NCBI GenBank assembly: GCA_902596915.1
Contig: CACJVQ010000002.1
Coordinates: forward strand, 1 to 64,000
Length of the DNA stretch: 64,000 nt
Direction: 5' to 3'
From: an uncultured Pelagibacteraceae bacterium
Lineage (GTDB): Bacteria > Pseudomonadota > Alphaproteobacteria > Pelagibacterales > Pelagibacteraceae
Part shown: positions 53,263 to 62,874 of the stretch, piece by piece
Layout: every line of letters starts with the position of its first letter
How positions within the stretch are numbered: the stretch's first letter is position 1
Translations under genes and position numbers: made by a program
Notes under the pieces: model-generated
Told to the model about the DNA's origin: nothing
The model's database searches: none
Seen by the model: the letters and a program-made list of their open reading frames with translations, nothing else

Positions 53263-55248
53263 TTATTTTCTTAATTGAAGAATAAATATTGGCAACACTA
53301 AAACTAAGCCAATAATTGATGAACTTAAACCAGGCGCAATAAATAATAGTGAAATAATTCCCAAATACCATCTTTGAAAACTAGAAACTTTTTTAAATAG
53401 ATAGCCTGTAAATCCAATACCAATCAAACCAATTCCAATCATTGCAGATATTAAAGTTACAAAAAAATCATAAAAATTAAATCCTTGGGCAACCAGTAGT
53501 AGAGATGGTGAATAAACAAATACAAAAGGCACAAGAGCTTTTGCAATTCCTAACCTAAATGCTGTATTACCTGTAGTAAATGGATTTGATCCTGCAATTC
53601 CAGCGGCAGCGTACGCTGCAAGGGCAACAGGGGGTGTTATGTCAGCTAAAACACCATAATAAAATACAAAAAAGTGAGAAACAATTGGCTCAATTTGTAA
53701 TTGAGTAAGAGCTGGTGCTGCAACAGCAACTAGTATTATATATGTTGCTGTAGTTGGTACTCCTGTACCCATAAATATGCATGATATAGCAATTAATATT
53801 AATGAAAAAAATAATGTTAGATCAGCTAAAGAAAAATAATTAAATGGTAAAAAGGTTAAAAAGAAACCTCCAATATCACCAGCCGTTTGAATTACTACAT
53901 ACCCTAATCTAAAGCCAACGCCTGTAAGTGTAACTACACCAACAATAATTCCAATTGATGTTGCAGCAGCTCCAACTGCTAAAGTATTCTTTGCACCTCT
54001 TGCAAGACACTCAAATAAGTCGTTAAAAGTAAGTCTATTTTTTTTTCTGATAAATCCAATAACGACACATGCAATTATTCCATTTACTGCAGCATAATCT
54101 GGAGTCCGACCAATTAAAATTAAATATACCAAGATAAACAACGGAACTATTGAAAGCCAATTGTCTTGTATAATTTTTATAAATTTAGGAACTTCACTTT
54201 CATTTAAACCTCTAAGTCCTAGTTTTTTTGCCTCTAAATGAACCATTACAAATATTCCAAAATAGTGAAGCAATGCTGGAATTAACGCAGCTGCTAAAAT
54301 ATCTCTTAAAGGTAATTCTAAATATTCTACCATAATAAATGCTGCAGCCCCTAAGATTGGAGGGGTTATTTGTCCACCAGTAGATGCTGTGGCTTCTACA
54401 GCACCAGAAAAATGTGGAGGATATCCAACTTTTTTCATTGCAGGTATTGTTAAAGATCCAGTTGTTACTGTATTTGCAATTGAAGACCCAGATATGGTTC
54501 CTAAAAATGCTGAAGAAAAAATTGCTACTTTTGCTGGTCCTCCAGAATATCGTCCAGCTATTACCATTGCTAAATCAATAAATAATTGTCCTAGTCCTAT
54601 TCGTGTTGCAAGTACACCAAATAGAATAAATAAAAAAACATATTGAGCCATAACACCAACAGCTATTCCATAAATTCCTTGGTTAGTTATATAAATGTGA
54701 TTTACAAACCCTGCCCAACTGCTGCCACCGTGCTTTAAAGCTCCAGGGAAAATAGGACCATAAAGTGCAAAAATCATAAATATTACACATATTAACGGCA
54801 GTGTGTATCCAATAGATCTTCTTGCAGCTTCAAGGGTCAAAATTATAAGTATTGATCCCATGATAACTTCAGTACTTGATGGATTTCCTACTCTACTAGC
54901 TAATATTTCAGGAGGCAATAAAGGTAGATAAAGTGCAGTTATTATAACTAGAATTGAAAAAATAATATCTATTATAGGAACTTTACTTTTTGATTTTTCA
55001 TCAGGAAAACTTTTCCAATTATAAAATAGAAATACTAGACCAACTACAAAAGAAATATGAATTCCTCTATGAAGTATATCTCTAATTGTTCCAAATCCTG
55101 AAGCATAAAAATGGTAAATTGACATTGTAACTAGTGCAATAAACGTCAATAATTTCAGAAAATTTTTTAATTTTCTTTCGTTACTTTTTATTTCAAACTT
55201 TTCTTCAAGTTTTGAAACTTCCTCAGGAGAAATATTAAATTGAGACAT
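53263..55248 (-). CDS. TRAP transporter fused permease (TAXI type)
   Basis: 661-aa 4TM/12TM fusion; GSISGSSIANTVTTGSLTIPAMKKVGYPPHFSGAVEATASTGGQITPPILGAAAFIM (actual TISGSSIAN...). Confidence 0.92.
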   Translation of the reverse strand: MSQFNISPEEVSKLEEKFEIKSNERKLKNFLKLLTFIALVTMSIYHFYASGFGTIRDILHRGIHISFVVGLVFLFYNWKSFPDEKSKSKVPIIDIIFSILVIITALYLPLLPPEILASRVGNPSSTEVIMGSILIILTLEAARRSIGYTLPLICVIFMIFALYGPIFPGALKHGGSSWAGFVNHIYITNQGIYGIAVGVMAQYVFLFILFGVLATRIGLGQLFIDLAMVIAGRYSGGPAKVAIFSSAFLGTISGSSIANTVTTGSLTIPAMKKVGYPPHFSGAVEATASTGGQITPPILGAAAFIMVEYLELPLRDILAAALIPALLHYFGIFVMVHLEAKKLGLRGLNESEVPKFIKIIQDNWLSIVPLFILVYLILIGRTPDYAAVNGIIACVVIGFIRKKNRLTFNDLFECLARGAKNTLAVGAAATSIGIIVGVVTLTGVGFRLGYVVIQTAGDIGGFFLTFLPFNYFSLADLTLFFSLILIAISCIFMGTGVPTTATYIILVAVAAPALTQLQIEPIVSHFFVFYYGVLADITPPVALAAYAAAGIAGSNPFTTGNTAFRLGIAKALVPFVFVYSPSLLLVAQGFNFYDFFVTLISAMIGIGLIGIGFTGYLFKKVSSFQRWYLGIISLLFIAPGLSSSIIGLVLVLPIFILQLRK

Positions 55249-55254
55249 AATAAT

Positions 55255-55278
55255 GCCCTAGGTCTAATGACCTAGAGC
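55255..55278 (-). terminator. Hairpin between TAXI solute-binding protein and permease genes
   Basis: GCCCTAGGTC-TAAT-GACCTAGAGC, 9 of 10 pairs, 6 nt upstream of permease ATG. Confidence 0.55.
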
Positions 55279-55305
55279 ACAATATATTTAAGAATACTTA
55301 TAAAT

Positions 55306-56319
55306 TTAATTTATAAGTCCTGCTTCTTTATAGAACTTTTCTGCACCAGGATGTAATGGCACTCCTACTCCAGAAAGAGCTGTATCAGGCGTTATTGTTT
55401 TACCTTTAGCATGACCAACATCCATAAGCTTTCTAGATTCTTTATTCCATAGAGCTTTGGTTATTTGATATATTAGCTCGTTATCTTCTTTTGCAGAGGT
55501 AAACCATTGAGCACCGACTGCTACAGTATTTACTTCATCAACACCTTCGTAAGTTCCTGAAGGAATTGGGCTTTGTGAGAAAAATCCATATTTTGAAGTT
55601 AATGCTTTCGCTCCTGCACCGTCTATAGGAACTAATTTTACATCAACTGCAGATGCTAACTCAACAATTGCTCCTGTTGGAAAACCTGCTACAACAAAAA
55701 TTGCATCAACTTTACCATTTCTTAATGCATCTGTAGCTGCTTTACCTTTCAGAGCCTCAGCTTTTACGTCACTAGTGCTTAGACCATTAGATTCTAAAAT
55801 TAATTTAGCATCAACATACGTACCAGATCCAGGTTCATCGAGTGACACTCTTTTACCTTTTAGATCTTTAACAGAATTTATATTGCTTTTTTTAAGAGCA
55901 ACTAAATGTATGTGTTCTTGAAATAGTGCTGCGATAGTTCTTAAATCTTTTGCTGGTTCTTTTCCTTCCATAGTACCAGTGCCAGTGTAAGCCCAATAAG
56001 CAACATCAGACTGTGCAAATCCTGAATTTCTTAAACCTGAAATTATAGCATTTACATTATCTACTGATCCTCTTGATGAAACAGCTGACGCAATTAAGTT
56101 AGGAACTCCACAACTTCCACCTTTACCACATTCTCTTGATCCTGGCGGTTTAGAAATTGCATTTGCAATCATTCCACCAACTGGATAATAAGTGTAAGCT
56201 GTTCCTCCTGTACCAATTGTAAAAAATTTTAGTTCTTGAGCAAACGATTTACCTGACAAACCAAGCGTCAGAAGTAATATCATTAGAGAACTTTTGAATA
56301 AGTTTTTAATCATTTTCAC
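55306..56319 (-). CDS. TAXI family TRAP transporter solute-binding protein
   Basis: Signal peptide; FFTIGTGGTAYTYYPVGGMIANAIS, SVKDLKGKRVSLDEPGSGTYVDAKLIL. Confidence 0.93.
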   Translation of the reverse strand: MKMIKNLFKSSLMILLLTLGLSGKSFAQELKFFTIGTGGTAYTYYPVGGMIANAISKPPGSRECGKGGSCGVPNLIASAVSSRGSVDNVNAIISGLRNSGFAQSDVAYWAYTGTGTMEGKEPAKDLRTIAALFQEHIHLVALKKSNINSVKDLKGKRVSLDEPGSGTYVDAKLILESNGLSTSDVKAEALKGKAATDALRNGKVDAIFVVAGFPTGAIVELASAVDVKLVPIDGAGAKALTSKYGFFSQSPIPSGTYEGVDEVNTVAVGAQWFTSAKEDNELIYQITKALWNKESRKLMDVGHAKGKTITPDTALSGVGVPLHPGAEKFYKEAGLIN

Positions 56320-56389
56320 TCCAATCTATTAATTATTATTACTATTTAATATTAATCAATTATTATTGTCTATATAAATTTAGAAGTAT

Positions 56390-58348
56390 TTATGGTGTCT
56401 TAAGTTCATCCAAATTTTTAAATTCATTTAAAATATTAGGATTTATAAGAGCTTGAATATTTTTTATTTTATTTCCTTCAATTGTATTTCTGACAGCAAT
56501 CTCAACTATTTTTCCATTTTTTGTTCTCGGTATATCTGAGACCTCAATTATTTTTTTGGGTACATGACGTGGGGATGCATCTTTACGTATAGCCTTCTTT
56601 AAATTAAAAGATAAATCTTCATTTAGCGACTTGGGTTTCTTTAAAACAACAAATAATATAATTCTTACATCATTATCCCATTTCTGACCTATAACTATTG
56701 ATTCTTTAACTTCTTTAAATTTATCGACTACAGAATATATCTCAGCAGTACCTAACCTTGCTCCACCAGGATTTAGTGTAGCATCTGATCTTCCATAAAT
56801 TACATAACCTCCGTTAGATTTTCTTTCAGCAAAATCTCCATGATGCCAAACATTTTTATATTTTTTGAAATATGCACTCTTATATTTTTTATTATTCTTA
56901 TCATTCCAAAATAACTTTGGCATTGAAGGAAAAGGCGATTTACAAACTAATTCCCCTTTTTGATTTGTTAAGGATTTTCCTCTTTCAGAAAAAACATCAG
57001 TATTCATTCCTAATCCGTTATTTTGAATCTGTCCCCTGTAAACTGGTGAATATATATTTCCTAATACGAAGCACGATACTAAGTCTGTTCCACCTGCAAT
57101 AGACGCTAGATGAACATTTTTTTTTATATTTTTATAAACATAATCAAAACCCTCAGATGATAAGGGTGATCCGGTAGAACAAATAATTTTGAGATAATTT
57201 AGTTTATATTTATTTTTAACCTTTACATTAAGCTTTTTTAATTGATCAATGTACTTGGCACTTATACCAAAGAGAGAAATTTTTTCTTTCTCCGCTATCT
57301 CAAATAATAAATCATTTCTTTTATGCATTGGAAAACCATCAAATAGTACAATAGACGCTTTTGATCCTAAAAAAGTCATTAACCAGTTCCACATCATCCA
57401 CCCACAAGTTGTAAAATAAAATACATTATCTCCTTCCTTAACATCACAATGAAGTTTATGTTCTTTAAGATGCTGTAACAAAACCCCGCCAGCTCTATGA
57501 CATATACATTTTGGTTTTCCTGTTGTTCCACTTGAGTATAAAATTGCTAGCTCTTTATCAAAATCAAACTTTTTGAATGTAAATTCTCTCTCTTTTTTAA
57601 ATTTAATTTTATTATAATAAAAAATTTTAATTCCTTTGATCTTATTTTGTTTTAAACTTTTTTTACCTGGATAATTAGTAATTAGAACACATTTAATAGA
57701 TTTTATTTTTTTTAAAATAGCTGGTAATCTTTCAACTATATTGATCTCTTTACCATTATAGTAATACCTATCTGTAATTATTAATACTTTTGGTTTAATT
57801 TGAGAAAATCTTTCTATAACACCTTGTATACCAAAGTCTGGGGAACATGATGACCAAATGGCTCCAATAGCACTAGTTGCTAAAAAACTCTCAACTGTCT
57901 CAATTTGATTTGCTGTATACGCTGCAATTCTATCTTTTTCTTTTATTTTATGTTTTTTAAAAAAATTAATTAATTTTAGAGTGTTATCATTTAATTCATT
58001 CCAAGATTTTTCTTCTCGGTATCCGTTTTCACTAATAAATGTAACAGCCTTTGAATTATCTTTTTTAGACAACAAGTTTTCTGCATAATTTAATTTAGAT
58101 TTTACTAAAAATTTACTTTTAAAAATTTCTTTTGGAAAATGAAATTTATCATTTTTGATACCTTTTATATTTGAAAATTCCCATATAGAAGACCAGAAAA
58201 GCTTTGGGTTTTCAATTGTCCAATTATACAATTTTTTATAATTTTTCTTAGGCACGTAATTAAATTTCTTTGCTAAAAACTTTTCAAATTCAAATAAATT
58301 TGATTTTGATTTTGTTTTAGAATTTGCTTCCCACAGTTTATGAGGCAT
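56390..58348 (-). CDS. Acetoacetate--CoA ligase
   Basis: 652-aa AMP-binding enzyme; LYSSGTTGKPKCICHRAGGVLLQHLKEHKLHCDVKEGDNVFYFTTCGWMMWNW. Confidence 0.9.
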   Translation of the reverse strand: MPHKLWEANSKTKSKSNLFEFEKFLAKKFNYVPKKNYKKLYNWTIENPKLFWSSIWEFSNIKGIKNDKFHFPKEIFKSKFLVKSKLNYAENLLSKKDNSKAVTFISENGYREEKSWNELNDNTLKLINFFKKHKIKEKDRIAAYTANQIETVESFLATSAIGAIWSSCSPDFGIQGVIERFSQIKPKVLIITDRYYYNGKEINIVERLPAILKKIKSIKCVLITNYPGKKSLKQNKIKGIKIFYYNKIKFKKEREFTFKKFDFDKELAILYSSGTTGKPKCICHRAGGVLLQHLKEHKLHCDVKEGDNVFYFTTCGWMMWNWLMTFLGSKASIVLFDGFPMHKRNDLLFEIAEKEKISLFGISAKYIDQLKKLNVKVKNKYKLNYLKIICSTGSPLSSEGFDYVYKNIKKNVHLASIAGGTDLVSCFVLGNIYSPVYRGQIQNNGLGMNTDVFSERGKSLTNQKGELVCKSPFPSMPKLFWNDKNNKKYKSAYFKKYKNVWHHGDFAERKSNGGYVIYGRSDATLNPGGARLGTAEIYSVVDKFKEVKESIVIGQKWDNDVRIILFVVLKKPKSLNEDLSFNLKKAIRKDASPRHVPKKIIEVSDIPRTKNGKIVEIAVRNTIEGNKIKNIQALINPNILNEFKNLDELKTP

Positions 58349-58480
58349 AAAAAAATATATTTAATTTTTAGAAATTATGATAACCTTAAAACATTAAATA
58401 ATAAAAATGAGAACTTTTTCCTCAATGATTCGGACTAGTTTTAGCCCATTTTTGTTCTTTAGAGGTAACAATATATAGTA

Positions 58481-60994
58481 TTGGTAAAAAAACCTATACC
58501 AAAGCTAGAAATGACAAAAAATAAAATCACAGCAGTTCTCGGGCCTACAAATACTGGAAAAACCTTCCTAGCAATTGAAACTATGCTTTCTTTTGATTCG
58601 GGCATGATTGGTTTCCCTTTAAGACTTTTAGCAAGAGAAGTTTATGACAAAATTATAAAAAAAATAGATCCATCAAAAGTTGCTTTGATTACAGGTGAAG
58701 AAAAAATAATTCCAATGAATGCAAAATATTTTCTTTGCACTGTTGAGTCTATGCCATTGGATAAAAGTTTAGAATTTGTTGGTATAGATGAAATACAAAT
58801 GTGTAATGACCACGAGCGAGGTCATATTTTTACAGATAGATTGTTAAATATGAGAGGTGAAAAGCTTACCATGCTCATGGGTTCAAACTCTATTAAAAAA
58901 ATTATTCAAAAACTTGATGATGATATTGAATTTAAAAATCGAGAAAGGCTTTCTAAATTATCTTTTGGTGGTCACAAAAAAATTTCAAGAATAGAAAGAA
59001 AAAGTGCCGTAATTGCTTTTTCTACTGAAGAGGTATACGCAATTGCAGAATTGATAAGACGTCAAAAAGGTGGCGCCGCTATTGTTATGGGTTCACTTAG
59101 CCCCAAAACAAGAAACTCACAGGTAAGTTTATATCAATCTGGGGATGTTGATTATTTAGTTGCTACTGATGCAATTGGAATGGGAATAAATATGGATTTA
59201 GATAATGTTTATTTTTCAAATTTAAAAAAGTTTGATGGAAAAAAATTAAGAAATTTAAATATTTCAGAAATTGGGCAAATAGCAGGTAGAGCAGGAAGAT
59301 ATTTAAATGATGGCATGTTTGGTACAACTGGAGAATGTAAAGAGGTTGGACCTGAGGAAATTGAAGCATTAGAATCTCATAGCTTTCCAGATATACAAAC
59401 TATCTTTTGGAGAAACTCAAAATTGAATTTTAGTAATAAAGTTTCATTATTAAAATCTTTAGAAGAGAGACCACAAAAAGAGTGGCTAAGACGAATTAAT
59501 GAATGCCAGGATGAAAAGGTATTAAAATATTTTTTAAAAGAATCATCGAGTATTAAAATTCAAGATAATAGTGAAATCTTACAAATACTTTGGGAATGTT
59601 GCCAAATACCTGATTTTGTAAAAAAAACTTATGGTCATCACTTTGAAGTTGTAAGTAAAATTTTTAATTTTTTAACACTTGGGAATAAAAAAGTTCCAAA
59701 TCACTATATGAAAGAACAGCTATCTTTATTGGATAAATTAGATGGAAACGTTGACTCTTTATCCAATAGAATTGCTAATGTCAGAACCTGGGCTTATGTT
59801 TCAAATAAATCAAATTGGGTTGAAAATCAGGACTATTGGATAGAGAGAACTAAAAATCTAGAAGATAAGCTATCTGATAGACTTCATGAAGAGTTAACAA
59901 AAACATTTATAGATAAAAGGGCAAGTGTTTTGGCCAGAGGTTTAAAACAAGACATTACGTTTGAAACAGAGATTATTAATGATGAAGAGGTAATGATAAA
60001 TGAACAATTTATTGGTCGTTTAAAAGGTTTAAAATTAGAATTAGATCTTAAAGTTGATACATTGGATGCTGATGTAAAATCATTAAAAAAGGCTGCAAGA
60101 CAAAACGTAGTTCCTGAAATTATAAAAAGAATAAATCAAATAATTGACACTGGCTTAATTGAACTGAAGGATGATTTTAAAATTTATTGGAACAATAATC
60201 AAATTGCTAAATTAATTCCGGGCTCCGATTATCTAAATCCACAAATTCAAATAATTATTGATGAAATGATTGAAAATACTGAAAAATCAAGACTTAATTT
60301 TTATTTACAGTCCTGGCTAAATGATAAAATTGAAACAGAGCTACAAAGTCTAATAGACTTAAAAAATGTTAAGGATAATAATTCAGAACTAAGAGCTTTA
60401 GCTTATCATCTCTATGAAAATAATGGAGTTGTTAAAAGAGATGAAGTTATAAATTATTTAAATAAACTTAATCAAGATGAAAGGAAAAAATTAAGAAACT
60501 TAGGTGTAAAATTTGGCAGATATCATATTTTTTTGTTTAAATTATTTAAACCGAGCTCTGTATCCTTAAGAATTCTTTTATGGAAAAACTTTTATGAGAG
60601 AAATTTTGACTTCTCACCACCAACTTTTGGATTGAACTTTTTAGAAGAAAAGAAAACACTTAATAAAAATTTAATGCTTTTATGTGGTTTTGAAAAGTTT
60701 GAAAATCTATATGTAAGGATAGATATTTTAGAGAGGTTATTTTTAATGATTTTTAATACTAAATCCGAAGATAAAATTAAAGAGATAAAATTAATTCCTG
60801 AAATGTTGAATTTGCTAGGTTGTAATAAAGAAAATTTTGTGAAATTAATTAAAAAAATGAATTATAAAACTTATGAAAAAGATAATAATCTTCACTTTAG
60901 ATATATTCCATTAAGAAAAGTAATAAAAAAAGATACTAAAAAGAATATTAATGATAATCCATTTAATGTTCTTTCACAGCTTAACTTAAAATAA
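58481..60994 (+). CDS. SUV3-like SF2 helicase
   Basis: LGPTNTGKTFLAIETM, LRLLAREVYD, GIDEIQMCND, ATDAIGMGINMDL, GQIAGRAGRY. Confidence 0.88.
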   Translation: MVKKPIPKLEMTKNKITAVLGPTNTGKTFLAIETMLSFDSGMIGFPLRLLAREVYDKIIKKIDPSKVALITGEEKIIPMNAKYFLCTVESMPLDKSLEFVGIDEIQMCNDHERGHIFTDRLLNMRGEKLTMLMGSNSIKKIIQKLDDDIEFKNRERLSKLSFGGHKKISRIERKSAVIAFSTEEVYAIAELIRRQKGGAAIVMGSLSPKTRNSQVSLYQSGDVDYLVATDAIGMGINMDLDNVYFSNLKKFDGKKLRNLNISEIGQIAGRAGRYLNDGMFGTTGECKEVGPEEIEALESHSFPDIQTIFWRNSKLNFSNKVSLLKSLEERPQKEWLRRINECQDEKVLKYFLKESSSIKIQDNSEILQILWECCQIPDFVKKTYGHHFEVVSKIFNFLTLGNKKVPNHYMKEQLSLLDKLDGNVDSLSNRIANVRTWAYVSNKSNWVENQDYWIERTKNLEDKLSDRLHEELTKTFIDKRASVLARGLKQDITFETEIINDEEVMINEQFIGRLKGLKLELDLKVDTLDADVKSLKKAARQNVVPEIIKRINQIIDTGLIELKDDFKIYWNNNQIAKLIPGSDYLNPQIQIIIDEMIENTEKSRLNFYLQSWLNDKIETELQSLIDLKNVKDNNSELRALAYHLYENNGVVKRDEVINYLNKLNQDERKKLRNLGVKFGRYHIFLFKLFKPSSVSLRILLWKNFYERNFDFSPPTFGLNFLEEKKTLNKNLMLLCGFEKFENLYVRIDILERLFLMIFNTKSEDKIKEIKLIPEMLNLLGCNKENFVKLIKKMNYKTYEKDNNLHFRYIPLRKVIKKDTKKNINDNPFNVLSQLNLK

Positions 60995-61419
60995 TGTTTA
61001 ACATTTTTAAAAAAGAAGAAACTGAAAAAGATAATAATCATCCATCTATAATGGCTGTTGCTTGTTTGTTAATTCATTCAGCCAAAATTGATGAGAATTA
61101 TACTGATAAAGAAAAAAAAATTATAAAAGATGCAATCATTGAAATGGGGGCTGAAGCTGATGAAATAGATAAAATTATTCAAGATGCAGAGGAAAAGGAG
61201 AAAGATTCAAATCAAATACTTGATTTTACTAGAGAAGTGAAAAATATAAATGAGGAAGATAAAAAAATCATAATTGAGGCATTATGGGATATTATATATT
61301 CAGATGAAGATGCCGATATGTACGAAACAAACCTAATGAGAAGATTATCTGGTCTGCTTTATCTAGATCCAAAAGTTGTTGGTGATATTAAAGAGAAAGT
61401 TCGACAAAAAAAAACATGA
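60994..61419 (+). CDS. TerB-family protein
   Basis: [30 protein letters not shown]...[29 protein letters not shown]. Confidence 0.8.
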   Translation: MFNIFKKEETEKDNNHPSIMAVACLLIHSAKIDENYTDKEKKIIKDAIIEMGAEADEIDKIIQDAEEKEKDSNQILDFTREVKNINEEDKKIIIEALWDIIYSDEDADMYETNLMRRLSGLLYLDPKVVGDIKEKVRQKKT

Positions 61420-61745
61420 CATATTTAGTTAATGAAAAGTGCATCAAATGTAAATTGATGGATTGTGTAGAGGTATGCCCAGTTGATTGTTTTTATGAAG
61501 GCAAAAATATGCTTGTAATTAAACCTGATGAGTGTATAGATTGTGGCGTTTGTGAGCCAGAATGTCCAGTGGACGCCATAATATCAGATAATGATGATGA
61601 AAATGGTAAATGGATGGAAGTAAATAAAAAGTATGCGGATATATGGCCAAACATTAGTGAAAAAAAAGATCCCCCAACGGATCATGAAAAATTTAAAGAT
61701 GTAAAAAATAAATATGAAGAATATTTTAAAGAAAATCTTGAATAA
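61416..61745 (+). CDS. fdxA: 7Fe ferredoxin
   Basis: [53 protein letters not shown]. Confidence 0.93.
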   Translation: MTYLVNEKCIKCKLMDCVEVCPVDCFYEGKNMLVIKPDECIDCGVCEPECPVDAIISDNDDENGKWMEVNKKYADIWPNISEKKDPPTDHEKFKDVKNKYEEYFKENLE

Positions 61746-62541
61746 AAAAAAAACTAAAAAAGTTACAAAAAAAAAGACTACACCAGCAAAGAAAACTGCA
61801 AAAGTAAAGAAAACTGTAAAAGTACCAAAAGTAAAAAAAATAGCCAAAGAATTAAATAAAAAAAAAATAATTAAAAATCAAAAAAAAAAAGAAAAAGTCG
61901 AAACAAAAACTGATCCATTAAGAATTCCTAAAAATAACGAACAAAAACCTGAAATCAAAAAAGTAAAAAAACAAGAAACTGAGAAAAGGTTATTTAAGGC
62001 TAAAGATTATGTTGTATATCCAAAACATGGTGTTGGTCAAATAACTGAAACTAAAAAAATTAATATAGGCGGAATTGACGTTGAAACATATATTTTAAAA
62101 TTTGAAAAAGATAAAGCAAATGGAATGGTTCCTGTAAATAAACAATCTCACTTAAGACCTCTTGCAACTATTAACCAAATTAATAAATGTGTAAGTATTT
62201 TAAAAAGTAAACCAAAAATTAAGCGTTCAATGTGGAGCCGAAGAGCTCAAGAGTATGAAGCAAAAATTTCGTCTGGTAAGATATATGACTTAGCAGAAGT
62301 TGTGAGAGATCTTAATAAGGGTGATGATATCATGATCGACCAGTCATATAGTGAAAGACAATTATTTGAAAAAGCCTATGATAGATTATTGACAGAGTTC
62401 CAAATTGTGATTGGCTCAAGTTTGGAAGATGCTCAGAAAAAACTAGATAAAGCTCTTAAGAGAAACTTGGAGAAACAAGTACAAAAAATTGAGGAAAAAC
62501 CAATCAAAGAAGAAGTAATTAATCAGGAAATAGCAGAGTAA
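61714..62541 (+). CDS. CarD-family regulator with Lys-rich N-terminal extension
   Basis: [22 protein letters not shown]...[27 protein letters not shown]; about 90-residue K-rich N-terminus. Confidence 0.9.
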   Translation: MKNILKKILNKKKTKKVTKKKTTPAKKTAKVKKTVKVPKVKKIAKELNKKKIIKNQKKKEKVETKTDPLRIPKNNEQKPEIKKVKKQETEKRLFKAKDYVVYPKHGVGQITETKKINIGGIDVETYILKFEKDKANGMVPVNKQSHLRPLATINQINKCVSILKSKPKIKRSMWSRRAQEYEAKISSGKIYDLAEVVRDLNKGDDIMIDQSYSERQLFEKAYDRLLTEFQIVIGSSLEDAQKKLDKALKRNLEKQVQKIEEKPIKEEVINQEIAE

Positions 62542-62545
62542 AAAA

Positions 62546-62578
62546 AACGCTCCCCACGCAAGCGCCATGAGAAGCGTT
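62546..62578. terminator. Possible bidirectional terminator between convergent genes
   Basis: AACGCT ... AGCGTT inverted repeat with large loop. Confidence 0.35.
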
Positions 62579-62600
62579 ATCAGTTAAAAAGAATACTAAA

Positions 62601-62684
62601 CTATCTTCTTTTTTTCTTCTTAGCCTTTTTCTTAGCTTTTTTCTTAGTTTTCTTTTTAGCAGCTTTCTTTTTTCTTTTAGCCAT
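62601..62684 (-). CDS. 27-aa histone H1-like Lys-rich peptide
   Basis: ORF MAKRKKKAAKKKTKKKAKKKAKKKKRR with GGGAGC RBS-like sequence; not in supplied track. Confidence 0.6.
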   Translation of the reverse strand: MAKRKKKAAKKKTKKKAKKKAKKKKRR

Positions 62685-62705
62685 CTTTAGCTCCCTTTTT
62701 TTATA

Positions 62706-62726
62706 AACGAATCTTTATGATTCGTT
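62706..62726 (-). other. Perfect hairpin AACGAATC-N5-GATTCGTT in leader of the Lys-rich peptide gene
   Basis: 8-bp stem, 22 nt upstream of ATG. Confidence 0.5.
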
Positions 62727-62874
62727 AATTACTAATTTTTATTTTTTTTGCATAGTTATGTCAAACATATAATTTTTTGAAAAAAATTTAGAAAAATATT
62801 TTTTTTTATTTTTTTTTTTAAGAATTAAAAAAGTTAAATAAATCGCTATTAATAAAGTGTTTTATCAAAATTTT

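Noticed and set aside
54384-54646. Two overlapping plus-strand ORFs in the TRAP permease
   Set aside because: Antisense shadows of a strongly conserved permease gene.
61741-61900. Poly-lysine region as a possible sequencing artefact or frameshift
   Set aside because: Reading frame continues cleanly into the CarD domain, so treated as a real Lys-rich tail.
62750-62870. Long T/A-rich tract as a possible regulatory element
   Set aside because: Homopolymer-rich intergenic DNA is expected at this base composition; no specific structure seen.
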